Below the pieces are notes generated by a model, which made no database searches, was not told the origin of the DNA, and saw only the letters and a program-made list of their open reading frames with translations. 64,000 nt of DNA from Methylophilus sp. (GTDB lineage Bacteria; Pseudomonadota; Gammaproteobacteria; Burkholderiales; Methylophilaceae), in contig NZ_SSGF01000018.1 in assembly GCF_008015755.1 (NCBI RefSeq), forward strand, positions 62,001 through 126,000, read 5' to 3'. Of this stretch, positions 18,476-27,804 are shown piece after piece. Each line of letters begins with the position of its first letter. The first letter of the stretch is position 1. The position numbers and the translations under genes are program-made.

Positions 18476-19387
18476 TTAATTCAGAAACTGATTTACTTTA
18501 GCCACAAAGTCGGCCGGGTATTGAAATAAAGAGCCGTGGGCAGCGTCCGGGTATAACACCAGCTGTGCATTTGGCAGATGCTTGTACAAAGTGATTGAGT
18601 TATCCGTGATTAACATCTCGTCGTGAGAGCCCTGCACAATGAGCACTGGCTGCTTGATTGCCTGGAGCAGGCTGAATTCGGTATCAGGGGTATTTGCCCA
18701 GGTAATCAAGGCCTTCGCATGTGCGTTCATATCGTCTTTCGAGATTTCAGGATCGCGCTCTTTGCGTACACTGGATCTTGCAAGAAACGCCTGACCTGCC
18801 TGCTGGCTGGCAGCTGTTTGCGTAAAGAACAAATACAGCCTTGGGTCCGGCAGGTTTTGTGAGAACGCCTCGCCCAGCACCTTCATCAAATGTTCGCCGC
18901 CGCCTTTGTTTGAGGTACCCACCAGTACCACTTTGCGGATTTTATCTGGATGCGCAGCGGCCAACTCTTGCGCGATGAATCCACCCATAGAGAACCCCAG
19001 TAAATCCACCTGGCGATAACCTAAGGCATCAATAAATGCATAAGCATCTGTGCTCATTTGTTCGATATTGTCTGCCACTTTGCCAGAGCTGTGCCCCATG
19101 CCGGTATTGTTAAATACAATGACTTGATGCGTTTTAGCCAAACCATCCACCACTGCTGGATCCCAGTAATCCATGGTGCCGGTGAAATGCTGCAGCAAGA
19201 CGATGGGCGTGCCGCTTTGATTGCCAATACTACGGTATGAAAATTGGATGCCATTGGCTGCTATCGTCTGGTTAGGGGCTGTAGCAAGTCCTGCGTGAGC
19301 GCCGCCAGCATTGGCTTCGACCACGCCTAAGCTCAATAATGAATGCAAGATAAAGGCTTTGCCGAGAATAGATTTGAGACGGTTCAT
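18476..19387 (-). CDS. Exported alpha/beta-hydrolase
   Basis: 303 residues. N-terminal signal-like segment (residues 1-28, ending EANAGGA) and an alpha/beta-hydrolase domain from about 40. Catalytic triad by motif: Ser133 in GFSMGG, Asp256 in VQGSHDEML, His284 in DAAHGSLFQ. The oxyanion region HFTG replaces the usual HGFPG. Similar to haloperoxidase/esterase-like hydrolases. Divergent from a TetR gene, with twin operator palindromes in the shared gap, so it is probably repressed by that regulator together with the MFS-nitroreductase operon. Substrate unknown; an ester or lactone toxicant is a guess from context. Confidence 0.85.
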   Translation of the reverse strand: MNRLKSILGKAFILHSLLSLGVVEANAGGAHAGLATAPNQTIAANGIQFSYRSIGNQSGTPIVLLQHFTGTMDYWDPAVVDGLAKTHQVIVFNNTGMGHSSGKVADNIEQMSTDAYAFIDALGYRQVDLLGFSMGGFIAQELAAAHPDKIRKVVLVGTSNKGGGEHLMKVLGEAFSQNLPDPRLYLFFTQTAASQQAGQAFLARSSVRKERDPEISKDDMNAHAKALITWANTPDTEFSLLQAIKQPVLIVQGSHDEMLITDNSITLYKHLPNAQLVLYPDAAHGSLFQYPADFVAKVNQFLN

Positions 19388-19416
19388 GTTGTGTTTCCCT
19401 TAAAAATTAAATTATT

Positions 19417-19428
19417 TACCGATTGGTA
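19417..19428. promoter_or_regulatory. TetR operator candidate 1
   Basis: TACCGATTGGTA, an inverted repeat TACC-N4-GGTA, lies 29 bases upstream of the hydrolase ATG. A near-copy is at 19474-19485. Two copies in one divergent gap suggest sites for the adjacent TetR protein. Confidence 0.6.
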
Positions 19429-19473
19429 TAAATAATTTAAAGCAGACCCATTGCTATTGTCAATATATTTTTG

Positions 19474-19485
19474 TACCATTTGGTA
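19474..19485. promoter_or_regulatory. TetR operator candidate 2
   Basis: TACCATTTGGTA shares the TACC-N4-GGTA palindrome with the site at 19417-19428 and lies 24 bases upstream of the tetR ATG, well placed for autorepression. Confidence 0.6.
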
Positions 19486-19509
19486 TATATTTATTTAAGG
19501 GAAATATTC

Positions 19510-20124
19510 ATGCGCAAACTCTCTCCCCAAAAACCACGTGGCAGACCAAGAAACTTTAATAAAGACGAAGCACTGAAGATGGCGCTAGACCTGTTTAGAA
19601 GAAAAGGCTTCGACAACACGTCACTGGATGACTTAACCACCACACTCAATGTGAAAAAACCTAGCCTGTATGCTGCCTTTGGCAATAAAGAACAACTCTT
19701 TTTAGAGGTGTTGCATGCGTATACCTCGGGGCCAATAGCGTATTTCCATGCCATTTTTGAAGAGCCGACGACGAAATCATTGGTCAGGATGCTATTGCTC
19801 AAATCCGTTGAGGTGTTGTTTTACAGCGAGTCGCCTGCGGGGTGCCTGGTGGTGATGAGCACCGCCAGCGAGGCGTTACAGAAAGCAGGCATCCAGCAAA
19901 AACTGGTAGCCGGACTACAGCAGCATCAGCAAAAACTCATCGCGCGCTTTGAGCAAGCCAAAGCAGACGGCGAGCTAAAACCTACCGTCGATAGCCAGCG
20001 CCTGGCGCTCTATGTCGTCACGCTACATAAAGCCTTATCGCTGCAAGCAATCAATGGCTCGAGCAAACAAGACATGCTGCAACTAGTCGAACAAGTCATT
20101 GAGTTATGGCCATCCACCCTATGA
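19510..20124 (+). CDS. TetR-family transcriptional regulator
   Basis: 204 residues from the ATG at 19510, which has AAGGGAAA upstream; an in-frame TTG at 19471 would overlap an operator and has no RBS. The TetR helix-turn-helix is clear (about 15-60: ALKMALDLFRRKGFDNTSLDDLTTTLNVKKPSLYAAFGNKEQLF), and the C-terminal ligand domain has the AGCLVVMSTASEA segment typical of the AcrR/YxaF-like group. The stop overlaps the start of the MFS gene. It likely represses its own operon and the divergent hydrolase. Confidence 0.92.
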   Translation: MRKLSPQKPRGRPRNFNKDEALKMALDLFRRKGFDNTSLDDLTTTLNVKKPSLYAAFGNKEQLFLEVLHAYTSGPIAYFHAIFEEPTTKSLVRMLLLKSVEVLFYSESPAGCLVVMSTASEALQKAGIQQKLVAGLQQHQQKLIARFEQAKADGELKPTVDSQRLALYVVTLHKALSLQAINGSSKQDMLQLVEQVIELWPSTL

Positions 20125-21515
20125 ATAACATACACCCACTTGCACATAATCCAGCGATACGTCGCGTCAGCCCATGGCTGGTCTTTCATATCGCCAGCCT
20201 GGCGACATTTTTGGTGTCCATAGACACCACGGTGTTATATGTCGCTTTTCATAGCATCGCCAAAAGCTTTCCTGCGGCTAACCCGACCAGCATCGCCTGG
20301 GTGATGAATGCCTATACCATCGTTTACGCCACCTGCTTGATCCCCGCAGGCGGGCTGGCAGACAGATACGGTCGCAAGCGCATCTTTATGCTGGGTGTCG
20401 CACTGTTTATTCTGGCCTCTGTCTTGTGTGGGTTGTCCCCCAACATCCACACCCTGATTGCAGCCAGAGTGGTCCAGGCAATAGGGGCCTCTTTTTTAGG
20501 GCCAGCCGCACTCTCGCTGATTTTGGAGGCATTTAGTAAAGATAAACGTGCTATTGTCGTCGGCGCATGGGGCGCAACTGGCGCGTTAGCCGCCGCACTA
20601 GGGCCTGCGGTCGGCGCCTGGATTGTCGATGCCTGGGGCTGGGAGTGGGCATTTTATATCAATGCCCCACTAGGGATTTATTGCCTGTTCATGGGCATCA
20701 AAACACTCAACGAATCCAGCAATCCTGCCAGCCGCCTGCGATTTGACCTGATGGGCATGTTGCTGATTATTGCAGCGATTGCCGCCATCACCAGTAGCCT
20801 GATTGAATATAAACACTATTTAAACCAACCCCATATTCCACTGCTAATAGGCGGCTCAGGCCTGGGCTTGCTGCTGCTATTTGTGTACTGGTGCAAAAAA
20901 ACAAGTAATCCGCTGGTTGATCTCAAGCTCTTCCAAAACCACACCTACCGCGCAGTGAATATTGCTGCCTTGTTCTTTTCAACGGCCTTTGCCACCATGT
21001 TCTTTTCGTTCTTTTTTCTGATGACAAAAATTTGGGGCTACAGCTTGCCGCAAGCAGGCCTGGCCATGATGGTCGGCCCTGCAACCGTCGTCCCCACTGC
21101 GCTTTGGGGTGGCAGAATTGCCTCTCGTTATGGGCACAAAATGGTACTGGTTGCAGGCTGCCTGATTTTCTCAACCAGCTCAATCTGGTATTTAAGTAAA
21201 ATCACCGCGATCCCAGATTACCTGTGGGCCTGCCTGCCAGGGCAACTTATCTCAGGCATCGGCGTCGGGCTGGTGATGCCCTCACTCTCTGGCGCCGCCG
21301 TGCATGACTTACCACAAAAAGACTATGCCATTGGCAGTGCCATTAATCAGGCAATACGCCAGATTGGTACCGTATTAGGTGTTGCCATTACCGTCTCTAT
21401 TCTGGTTAAATCTGCTGTGAATTTAGATGACTTTCATCTCTTGTACACGATCCAATTTTTACTAGTCATCACGTCGGCAGTATTTGTCAGCCAGGTGAAT
21501 ACCAGGCAATCGTAA
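20121..21515 (+). CDS. MFS drug/toxicant efflux transporter (DHA2, EmrB/QacA type)
   Basis: 464 residues from the ATG at 20121, which shares ATGA with the tetR stop; an ATG at 20106 would add five residues and is also possible. About 14 membrane helices. Motif A in loop 2-3 (GGLADRYGRKRIFMLG), motif C-like GPAVGAWIVDAWGWEWAFYINAPLG and the DTTVLYVAFHSIAKSF opening place it in the DHA2 family of proton-driven exporters. It is the middle gene of a tetR-MFS-nitroreductase operon, so the exported compound is probably the inducer or a reduction product. Confidence 0.9.
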   Translation: MNNIHPLAHNPAIRRVSPWLVFHIASLATFLVSIDTTVLYVAFHSIAKSFPAANPTSIAWVMNAYTIVYATCLIPAGGLADRYGRKRIFMLGVALFILASVLCGLSPNIHTLIAARVVQAIGASFLGPAALSLILEAFSKDKRAIVVGAWGATGALAAALGPAVGAWIVDAWGWEWAFYINAPLGIYCLFMGIKTLNESSNPASRLRFDLMGMLLIIAAIAAITSSLIEYKHYLNQPHIPLLIGGSGLGLLLLFVYWCKKTSNPLVDLKLFQNHTYRAVNIAALFFSTAFATMFFSFFFLMTKIWGYSLPQAGLAMMVGPATVVPTALWGGRIASRYGHKMVLVAGCLIFSTSSIWYLSKITAIPDYLWACLPGQLISGIGVGLVMPSLSGAAVHDLPQKDYAIGSAINQAIRQIGTVLGVAITVSILVKSAVNLDDFHLLYTIQFLLVITSAVFVSQVNTRQS

Positions 21516-21540
21516 AAGCACACATCGACAGGAATCATTC

Positions 21541-22200
21541 ATGATAGAAAAACAAGCCATTTTAGACGCATTCAACTTCCGCCATGCCTGCAAAGAGTTT
21601 GATGCCAGCAAGCAGATTCCTGCTGAGGAATTTGAGTTTATTCTGGAAGCCGCCCGCCTCTCGCCTAGCTCGTTTGGCTTTGAGCCGTGGCACTTTATTG
21701 TCGTGCAAGACAAGGCGCTACGCGAAAGCCTCAAGCAACATGCCTGGGGCGCACCACTCAAGCTGGATACCGCCAGTCACTTTGTGCTCTGCCTAGCCAT
21801 GAAATCACCATTTTTAGATCCCAAAGGCCCTTATTTGCCCCAGTTTATGCGTGAGGTACAACATCACCCGCAAGAAGTCGCCGACATGCGCCTGGGCTTT
21901 TATACCCAGTTTCATCAGTCTGATTTTGACCTCAGCGATGAACGCAAACTGTTCGACTGGGCTAGCAAGCAATGCTATATCCCACTGGCAAACATGATGA
22001 CAGTGGCTGCCATGCGTGGCATCGATAGCTGCCCGATAGAAGGCTTTAAACAAAAAGAAACCGACGCCTTGCTGGCCGAGCAGTTCGGCGTCGATCTGCA
22101 AGCGTATGGCCTCGCCTATATGGTGGCGTTTGGGTATCGCAAACATGCGCCCAAAACCAAAACCCGTAGAGAGCTGCCTCAGCTGGTCACCTGGAAGTGA
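21541..22200 (+). CDS. NAD(P)H-dependent nitroreductase-family flavoprotein
   Basis: 219 residues. FMN-binding oxidoreductase of the nitroreductase fold (NfsB/YdgI-like). FNFRHACKEFDASKQIPAEEFEFILEAARLSPSSFGFEPWHFIVVQD is the FMN-phosphate and dimer segment. MRGIDSCPIEGF and LAYMVAFGYR near the C-terminus complete the FMN/NAD(P)H site. Reduces quinones, nitroaromatics or similar electrophiles. RBS AGGAA lies seven bases before the ATG. Third gene of the TetR-controlled operon, 25 bases after the exporter gene. Confidence 0.9.
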   Translation: MIEKQAILDAFNFRHACKEFDASKQIPAEEFEFILEAARLSPSSFGFEPWHFIVVQDKALRESLKQHAWGAPLKLDTASHFVLCLAMKSPFLDPKGPYLPQFMREVQHHPQEVADMRLGFYTQFHQSDFDLSDERKLFDWASKQCYIPLANMMTVAAMRGIDSCPIEGFKQKETDALLAEQFGVDLQAYGLAYMVAFGYRKHAPKTKTRRELPQLVTWK

Positions 22201-22339
22201 GTTCGCACCAGGCGCCTTTAAATGCTTAAGACAGAACACTACATTTAAACGCTTCAAGCATTAGCCTTAAAGAGCTATTTAAATCACCTGCGTAGCTTTG
22301 ATACAGTCTAGTTACAAATTAAACTCAGTGGGGTGATCG

Positions 22340-22549
22340 ATGAAATCTGTATTATCAAAAGTATACGCTTGCAGTGCACTTATGTTAGCCGGGATGGTAT
22401 TGGCAAGTGTCGCCAACGCCGCTGTAGATGATGTCACCCAAATACACGTGATGGCACATGCAAACTTCAGCCATAGCCCGTTAGTGTTTGTCGCCGCTAC
22501 CGATGATGATCAGGCTGACAGGTCAGAGGCAGAAACCATGCTCGCCTAA
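22340..22549 (+). CDS. Small exported protein, unknown
   Basis: 69 residues. A convincing signal peptide (KVYACSALMLAGMVLASVANA) leaves a mature peptide of about 42 residues that is acidic at its end (DDDQADRSEAETMLA). GTGGGGTGA upstream can act as an RBS, and a strong terminator follows at 22616. No family recognised. It is probably a real, separately transcribed gene because it has its own leader, RBS and terminator. Confidence 0.6.
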   Translation: MKSVLSKVYACSALMLAGMVLASVANAAVDDVTQIHVMAHANFSHSPLVFVAATDDDQADRSEAETMLA

Positions 22550-22615
22550 CAGCGGCCAGCGCTGCCATTGTTTTGCGCGATCATTTATTAATACCTAGTA
22601 GCGCATTGCTTAAAT

Positions 22616-22641
22616 AAAAAGGCCGTTAAAACGGCCTTTTT
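22616..22641 (+). terminator. Rho-independent terminator
   Basis: AAAAAGGCCGTT and AACGGCCTTTTT form a 12-bp stem with a two-base apex and flanking A/T runs, able to act on both strands. It closes the small exported gene and, from the other side, the dedA gene. Confidence 0.85.
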
Positions 22642-22714
22642 ATGTTTCACAGGTTGTTTCTACAACACCAAGCTATTTGGCGCAACAACGCTATTATTGG
22701 TTAAAGCTGACGCA

Positions 22715-23332
22715 TTACTCAGCCTCGTTTTTGAAATGCCTGCGCACATACCAGGCCACAAAAACCAATCCCAAGGCAGCGATCACATAATGCGACTCAT
22801 GGAAGTAGACTTTCAAATCCTCCCAATGCTCGCCTGCCTTCATGCCCACATAGCCCAGTACAAAGCACCAAATCAACGACCCCACAAAAGTGTAAGCGAT
22901 AAATCGCGTCATATTCATGCGCGCCACGCCCGCTGGGAACGCAATAAACGTACGTATGGCCGGTAATAAGCGGGCAATAAAAATGATAATCTCGCCATGC
23001 TGCGCAAACCAGCGGTCAGCCATATCGAGGTCTTTTTTGCTGATCAACACATATTTGCCAAACTTTTCGACCAATGGGCGGCCACCATACATGCCCAGGT
23101 AATACGCCGGAATCGACCCCACCACACAACCAATCGCCCCTGCCAGCGCAATGCCCCACAACGTCATTTCGCCTTTAGTCACCAAAAATCCTGCAAACGG
23201 CATGATGATTTCGGAAGGTAAAGGAATACAGGCAGACTCAATCGCCATCAGCAACACAATACCGCCATAACCCATGGTGGAGATCACACCAATAATCCAA
23301 GTAGCTACCGCGGCTAATAATTTTTCGAGCAT
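22715..23332 (-). CDS. DedA-family membrane protein
   Basis: 205 residues with about five hydrophobic helices. Hallmarks: ESACIPLPSEIIMPFAGFL (the E...P.PSE(I/V) re-entrant motif) and FARLLPAIRTFIAFPAGVARM (the R.(L/I)P..R....AG motif). DedA/YqjA/YghB proteins are proton-motive-force-linked transporters; some flip undecaprenyl phosphate or phosphatidylethanolamine. Single gene, divergent from the first RTX gene. Confidence 0.93.
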   Translation of the reverse strand: MLEKLLAAVATWIIGVISTMGYGGIVLLMAIESACIPLPSEIIMPFAGFLVTKGEMTLWGIALAGAIGCVVGSIPAYYLGMYGGRPLVEKFGKYVLISKKDLDMADRWFAQHGEIIIFIARLLPAIRTFIAFPAGVARMNMTRFIAYTFVGSLIWCFVLGYVGMKAGEHWEDLKVYFHESHYVIAALGLVFVAWYVRRHFKNEAE

Positions 23333-23513
23333 TTAAATTAAGACTTTCATTTTTAATTTGAAGGAATCACTTTAATACAACTTGCTAATGTCCTAAAGGG
23401 CTATATGTGAAAACATCCTAATTTCATAAAATCATCAAACTGGACCCTTGAATTTAAATAACTTTCAATGTAGTGTCTCTTTACTTTTGATAACAATACT
23501 AACAACCATAATT

Positions 23514-26500
23514 ATGAAATTACAATACAACAACTTAGAAGAGTTAGATTTGGGAGCAGTGGAGACAGCGATATCAGGTGCTTTTAACACACCTACTACT
23601 TTCTTGAATAATTTTGACCTCGACTCAATTACTCCGACCAGCGGCAACAACACCCGAGTAACTGGTTACGATGGTAATGGCAACCAGATTGTCATTAGAG
23701 GCAATCACTTTGTAGATGATTCGCCGATAATCACAGTAACTTCTGTTGATTTTAGCAATTCAAGTACGGCGTCTTTCAAAGTCGCCGGAAGTGTATCGTT
23801 AAATTACTACACCGGCGTTTACTCTGGATACTACTCATCTTTTACATATCAATCAAAAACAAATAATGAGTCAATTCAATATGTCGGAAGGTTAAACGTT
23901 AATAGCTTTTCAGCAGATATAACCGGCGGCACATTAACGCAGATGTCTGTCGTCAATGACGATTTCTCCTACAGTATAAAAGGCAGCATTTCAGTTAATG
24001 CTGACGTAGATATTATTGGTGGTACAGTCTCAGACTTCTCTCTATCTGATGCAAATGGAAACTCGTTATCGTTTAGTGGCATGTCTTTAAGTGCGTTAAC
24101 ATTTGAGCAACTTTCTGATTTCCAAGCCAATTCAGACCTCACAAACTTATTCAATTACATTAGCAACAATCTTTCTGGAAATTTCTCAATTCAAGCTGGT
24201 AGTGGCGATCAAGCACTCGTTGGCAATGAGGGTAACAACACCCTTGATGGCGGCATTGGTGACGATACGCTCAATGGAGGAGATGGCTTAGATACACTCA
24301 TTGGTGGTGCTGGCAATGACTTTTTTGATGGTGGCGCTGGCGTAGACAAGCTTATCGGTGGCAATGGCGATGATACCTACATCGTTGACCTCATACTTAC
24401 TGGTACTGCTCCTGCCAACTACAAAGTCGCACTGCAAGACACCATCACTGAAACTGCTGCCGCAGGTTCTGGGACTGACACGGTCATATTGCGTGGCACA
24501 TTTACTGAACCAACCACTTTCACCACCCTTACTTTGGGCGCGAACCTTGAGAACCTTGATGCTTCAGACACAGGGTTAACCAAACTCAACCTCACAGGCA
24601 ATGCTCTTAATAACACGCTGACTGGCAATGATGCTAACAACATCCTGGATGGCGGCGCTGGCGTAGATACCCTGCGTGGTGGCGAAGGTAATGACACCTA
24701 CATTTTGGACCTCAAAGCCACAGCCGGAATTCTTTCGATTGAAGATACCCTAGTAGAACTTAATGGCACAACTGATGGCATTGATACCGTTAAACTACGT
24801 GGCACAGCGACTCTCGCGACAGCTGCAACACTGATCCTGGATAATGACTGGTCTCACGTCGAGATCCTTGATGCTTCAGCTACAGGCTCAACCAAACTGA
24901 ATCTGACCGGCAACAACCTGGGTAACACCCTGATCGGCAACGCTGCTGTCAACATTCTGACTGGCGGCACAGGCGATGACACCCTTAACGGTGGTGCAGG
25001 TGCTGACTCTATGATTGGCGGCGATGGTAATGACACTTACATCGTCGATAACATCGCTGACGCCATCACTGAAGACTCAAATGAAGGTACAGATCTGGTT
25101 AAAGCAAGTGTCAGTTACACGCTAGGCGCAAACCTGGAGAGTCTGGAACTGACTGGCACTTCTGCGATCAATGGCACAGGCAATGGCTTGGACAACATCA
25201 TCACAGGTAATGCTGGTAACAACATCCTCGATGGTGGTGCCGGTGCAGATACACTTATCGGTGGCAAAGGCAACGATACTTATATCGTCGATGATGAAGA
25301 CGATGAAGTCATTGAGAACTTCAACGAAGGTACTGACCTCGTTAAAGCCAGTGTCGATTATGAACTCACTGACTTTGTCGAAAACCTGACGCTTACCGGC
25401 AATGATCAGATCAATGGCACTGGCAATGCGCTGGCAAACACCATCACTGGCAATGCAGGCAACAATATTCTTGACGGTGGTACAAGCGTAGACAAGCTCA
25501 TCGGTGGCAATGGCGATGATACTTACATCGTTGACCTCGTACGTACAGGCACAGCTCCGGCTAACTACAAAGTCGCTCTGCAAGATACCATCACTGAAAC
25601 TACTGTCGCAGGTTCAGGTACTGACACGGTCATATTGCGTACCACTTATACAGGCATGCTCAATGCATCCACAATCACATTAGGCGCTAACCTCGAAAAC
25701 CTCGACGCCTCATTGACTGCTGACACTAATCTCAACCTGACAGGTAACGCACTGGCCAATACTCTGATTGGCAATGATGCTAACAACATCCTTGATGGGG
25801 GCGCTGGCGTAGATAGACTCGTCGGTGGATTGGGTGACGACACTTATATGCTTGACCTGAAGACCACAGTGATCAGTGGTGTTGTCACTGCAACATTCGA
25901 TGACTCAATCACCGAAACCAATGGCATCACCAACGGTAGCGATACAATTAAACTACGTGGTACGGCTACGCTTAGCACTGCCACAACCTTGACCTTAGAT
26001 GGTGAATGGGCAGACATTGAAAATATCGACGCCTCAGCCACAGGCAAAACCAAGCTGAACCTGACAGGCAACAGCCTGAACAACATTTTGACTGGTAACG
26101 CCGCAGCCAATATTCTCACTGGTGGCAACGGTAATGATACTTACGTGGTTAACAATATCGACGACACAATTATCGAAGAAGAGAACGAAGGTATAGACCT
26201 CATCCAAACCAGTATCACCTACTCGCTAGCCTTGGCTGACAATGTTGAAAATCTGGAACTGATAGGTACTGCGGCTATCAACGGCACCGGGAACGATGAA
26301 GCAAATATCATCACCGGCAATGCTGGTAATAATATCCTCGATGGTAAAGGTGGCATTGACACCTTGCGTGGTGGCAAAGGTAACGATACTTACATCGTAA
26401 ACGATGAATTGGATGTGGTCACAGAGTTAGCTAATGAGGGCATCGACCTCGTTAAGGCCAGTTCCAACTTTACGCTCTCCGATAACGTTGAGAACCTGAC

Positions 26501-27707
26501 TCTAACAGATGGCTCTGCTAACGGTGGCACTACTCCCCTTGAAGGCACCGGCAATACACTGGCAAACACGATTACAGGTAATGCAGGAAACAATACCCTC
26601 GATGGTGGCGTTGGCGTAGACAAGCTTATCGGCGGAAATGGCGATGACACCTACATCGTCGACCTCGTTCGCACAGGCACAACAGCCGCAAACTATAAAG
26701 TCGCTCTGCAAGACACCATCACCGAAACCGCTGTCGCAAGTTCAGGCATTGATACTGTGATCTTACGTGGAGGTTCTACTGATCCAACCACCTTCACTAC
26801 ACTTACCTTGGGTGCAAACCTCGAGAACATCAATGCCTCTGACACAGGTTCAACTAAAATCAATCTTACTGGCAACGCACTTGCCAATACTCTGATTGGC
26901 AATGATGCTAACAACATCCTTGATGGCGGCGCGGGTGTAGATACCCTGCAGGGTGGCGAAGGTGATGACACCTACATTTTGGACCTCAAAGCCACAGTCG
27001 GAATTCTTTCGATTGAAGATACAGTAGAAGAATTTAATAGCACAACTGATGGCAGTGATACCATCAAGCTACGTGGTTCAGTCACACTCACCGAGGCCAC
27101 AACCCTATCACTGGATGGCTCCACCGCTATTACGTGGTCTCATGTTGAGAACATAGATGCGTCTGCTACCAAGTCAACCAAGCTAAATCTGACTGGAAAT
27201 GAATTTGACAACACGCTGACTGGCAATGCTGGTGCCAACATTCTCGATGGCGGTATGGGTAATGATACCCTGAATGGCGGCGCGGGTAACGACACCCTGA
27301 TTGGTGCATTGGGCAAGGACACCTTAACAGGTGGTTTGGGTGCAGATGTATTCAAGTGGACGACAAGCGACTTGGTGGCTCCTGGCGATGTATCAGGCAA
27401 CACGGATACCATCACTGATTTTTCAATTGCGCAAAAGGATAAGCTAGACTTGAGAGATCTGCTGATGGGTGAAGAATTAACCGACAGTATCCTAAATTAT
27501 ATTGATATTGAAATACAAGGTAGTTCAACACTTATCCATATCAGCTCAACCGGCGACTTTACCGGTGGTGCTTATGACGCGGCTAAAGAGGATGCGCAGA
27601 TTATTCTATCTAACATTAACCTGTTTACCGCGACGAAAACGGCAGCCGGACATGACGCTCAACTGATCGGCTATCTGACGCAAAACAATTACTTGCTGAT
27701 CGACTAG
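23514..27707 (+). CDS. Giant RTX calcium-binding protein, type I secreted (RTX1)
   Basis: 1397 residues from the ATG at 23514; a TTG at 23448 would add a hydrophobic 22-residue leader, unusual for a type I substrate. Residues 1-240 form a unique beta-rich domain of unknown family. From about 240 come GGxGNDxL nonapeptide repeats organised in three larger unit types in the order A-B-C-C-A-B-C-C-A-B. Unit A contains NYKVALQDTITET, unit B DTxKLRGTATL and DASATGSTKLNLTG, unit C NEGTDLVKASVxYxL and AINGTGN. The C-terminus has DTITDFSIAQKDKLDLRDLL, the VCA0849-type secretion region. Probably a Ca2+-folded extracellular or surface protein; function unknown. Confidence 0.9.
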   Translation: MKLQYNNLEELDLGAVETAISGAFNTPTTFLNNFDLDSITPTSGNNTRVTGYDGNGNQIVIRGNHFVDDSPIITVTSVDFSNSSTASFKVAGSVSLNYYTGVYSGYYSSFTYQSKTNNESIQYVGRLNVNSFSADITGGTLTQMSVVNDDFSYSIKGSISVNADVDIIGGTVSDFSLSDANGNSLSFSGMSLSALTFEQLSDFQANSDLTNLFNYISNNLSGNFSIQAGSGDQALVGNEGNNTLDGGIGDDTLNGGDGLDTLIGGAGNDFFDGGAGVDKLIGGNGDDTYIVDLILTGTAPANYKVALQDTITETAAAGSGTDTVILRGTFTEPTTFTTLTLGANLENLDASDTGLTKLNLTGNALNNTLTGNDANNILDGGAGVDTLRGGEGNDTYILDLKATAGILSIEDTLVELNGTTDGIDTVKLRGTATLATAATLILDNDWSHVEILDASATGSTKLNLTGNNLGNTLIGNAAVNILTGGTGDDTLNGGAGADSMIGGDGNDTYIVDNIADAITEDSNEGTDLVKASVSYTLGANLESLELTGTSAINGTGNGLDNIITGNAGNNILDGGAGADTLIGGKGNDTYIVDDEDDEVIENFNEGTDLVKASVDYELTDFVENLTLTGNDQINGTGNALANTITGNAGNNILDGGTSVDKLIGGNGDDTYIVDLVRTGTAPANYKVALQDTITETTVAGSGTDTVILRTTYTGMLNASTITLGANLENLDASLTADTNLNLTGNALANTLIGNDANNILDGGAGVDRLVGGLGDDTYMLDLKTTVISGVVTATFDDSITETNGITNGSDTIKLRGTATLSTATTLTLDGEWADIENIDASATGKTKLNLTGNSLNNILTGNAAANILTGGNGNDTYVVNNIDDTIIEEENEGIDLIQTSITYSLALADNVENLELIGTAAINGTGNDEANIITGNAGNNILDGKGGIDTLRGGKGNDTYIVNDELDVVTELANEGIDLVKASSNFTLSDNVENLTLTDGSANGGTTPLEGTGNTLANTITGNAGNNTLDGGVGVDKLIGGNGDDTYIVDLVRTGTTAANYKVALQDTITETAVASSGIDTVILRGGSTDPTTFTTLTLGANLENINASDTGSTKINLTGNALANTLIGNDANNILDGGAGVDTLQGGEGDDTYILDLKATVGILSIEDTVEEFNSTTDGSDTIKLRGSVTLTEATTLSLDGSTAITWSHVENIDASATKSTKLNLTGNEFDNTLTGNAGANILDGGMGNDTLNGGAGNDTLIGALGKDTLTGGLGADVFKWTTSDLVAPGDVSGNTDTITDFSIAQKDKLDLRDLLMGEELTDSILNYIDIEIQGSSTLIHISSTGDFTGGAYDAAKEDAQIILSNINLFTATKTAAGHDAQLIGYLTQNNYLLID

Positions 27708-27735
27708 CGATGAGTCAACCCGACTGAGCCTTTGC

Positions 27736-27777
27736 AATACGAGGGAGTACCTGAAAAACAGGCACTCCCTCGTATTT
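27736..27777 (+). terminator. Strong hairpin between the two RTX genes
   Basis: AATACGAGGGAGT pairs with ACTCCCTCGTATT around an inner CCTG/CAGG stem and an A-rich loop; a short T-run follows (TTTTAG). The next RTX gene starts only 27 bases downstream. Confidence 0.85.
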
Positions 27778-27804
27778 TAGTTATAAACCGACTGTTGAGC
27801 TGAC

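Noticed and set aside
23448-23513. TTG-start extension of RTX1 giving a hydrophobic leader
   Set aside because: Type I substrates do not need an N-terminal signal, no RBS precedes the TTG, and the ATG at 23514 gives a normal start; it is not fully excluded because that ATG also lacks a clear RBS.
23514-23580. Double-glycine-type leader at the RTX1 N-terminus (LEELDLGAVETAISGAF)
   Set aside because: There is no GG/GA cleavage site of the right type before a short core peptide, and the exporter's C39-like domain lacks the catalytic Cys.
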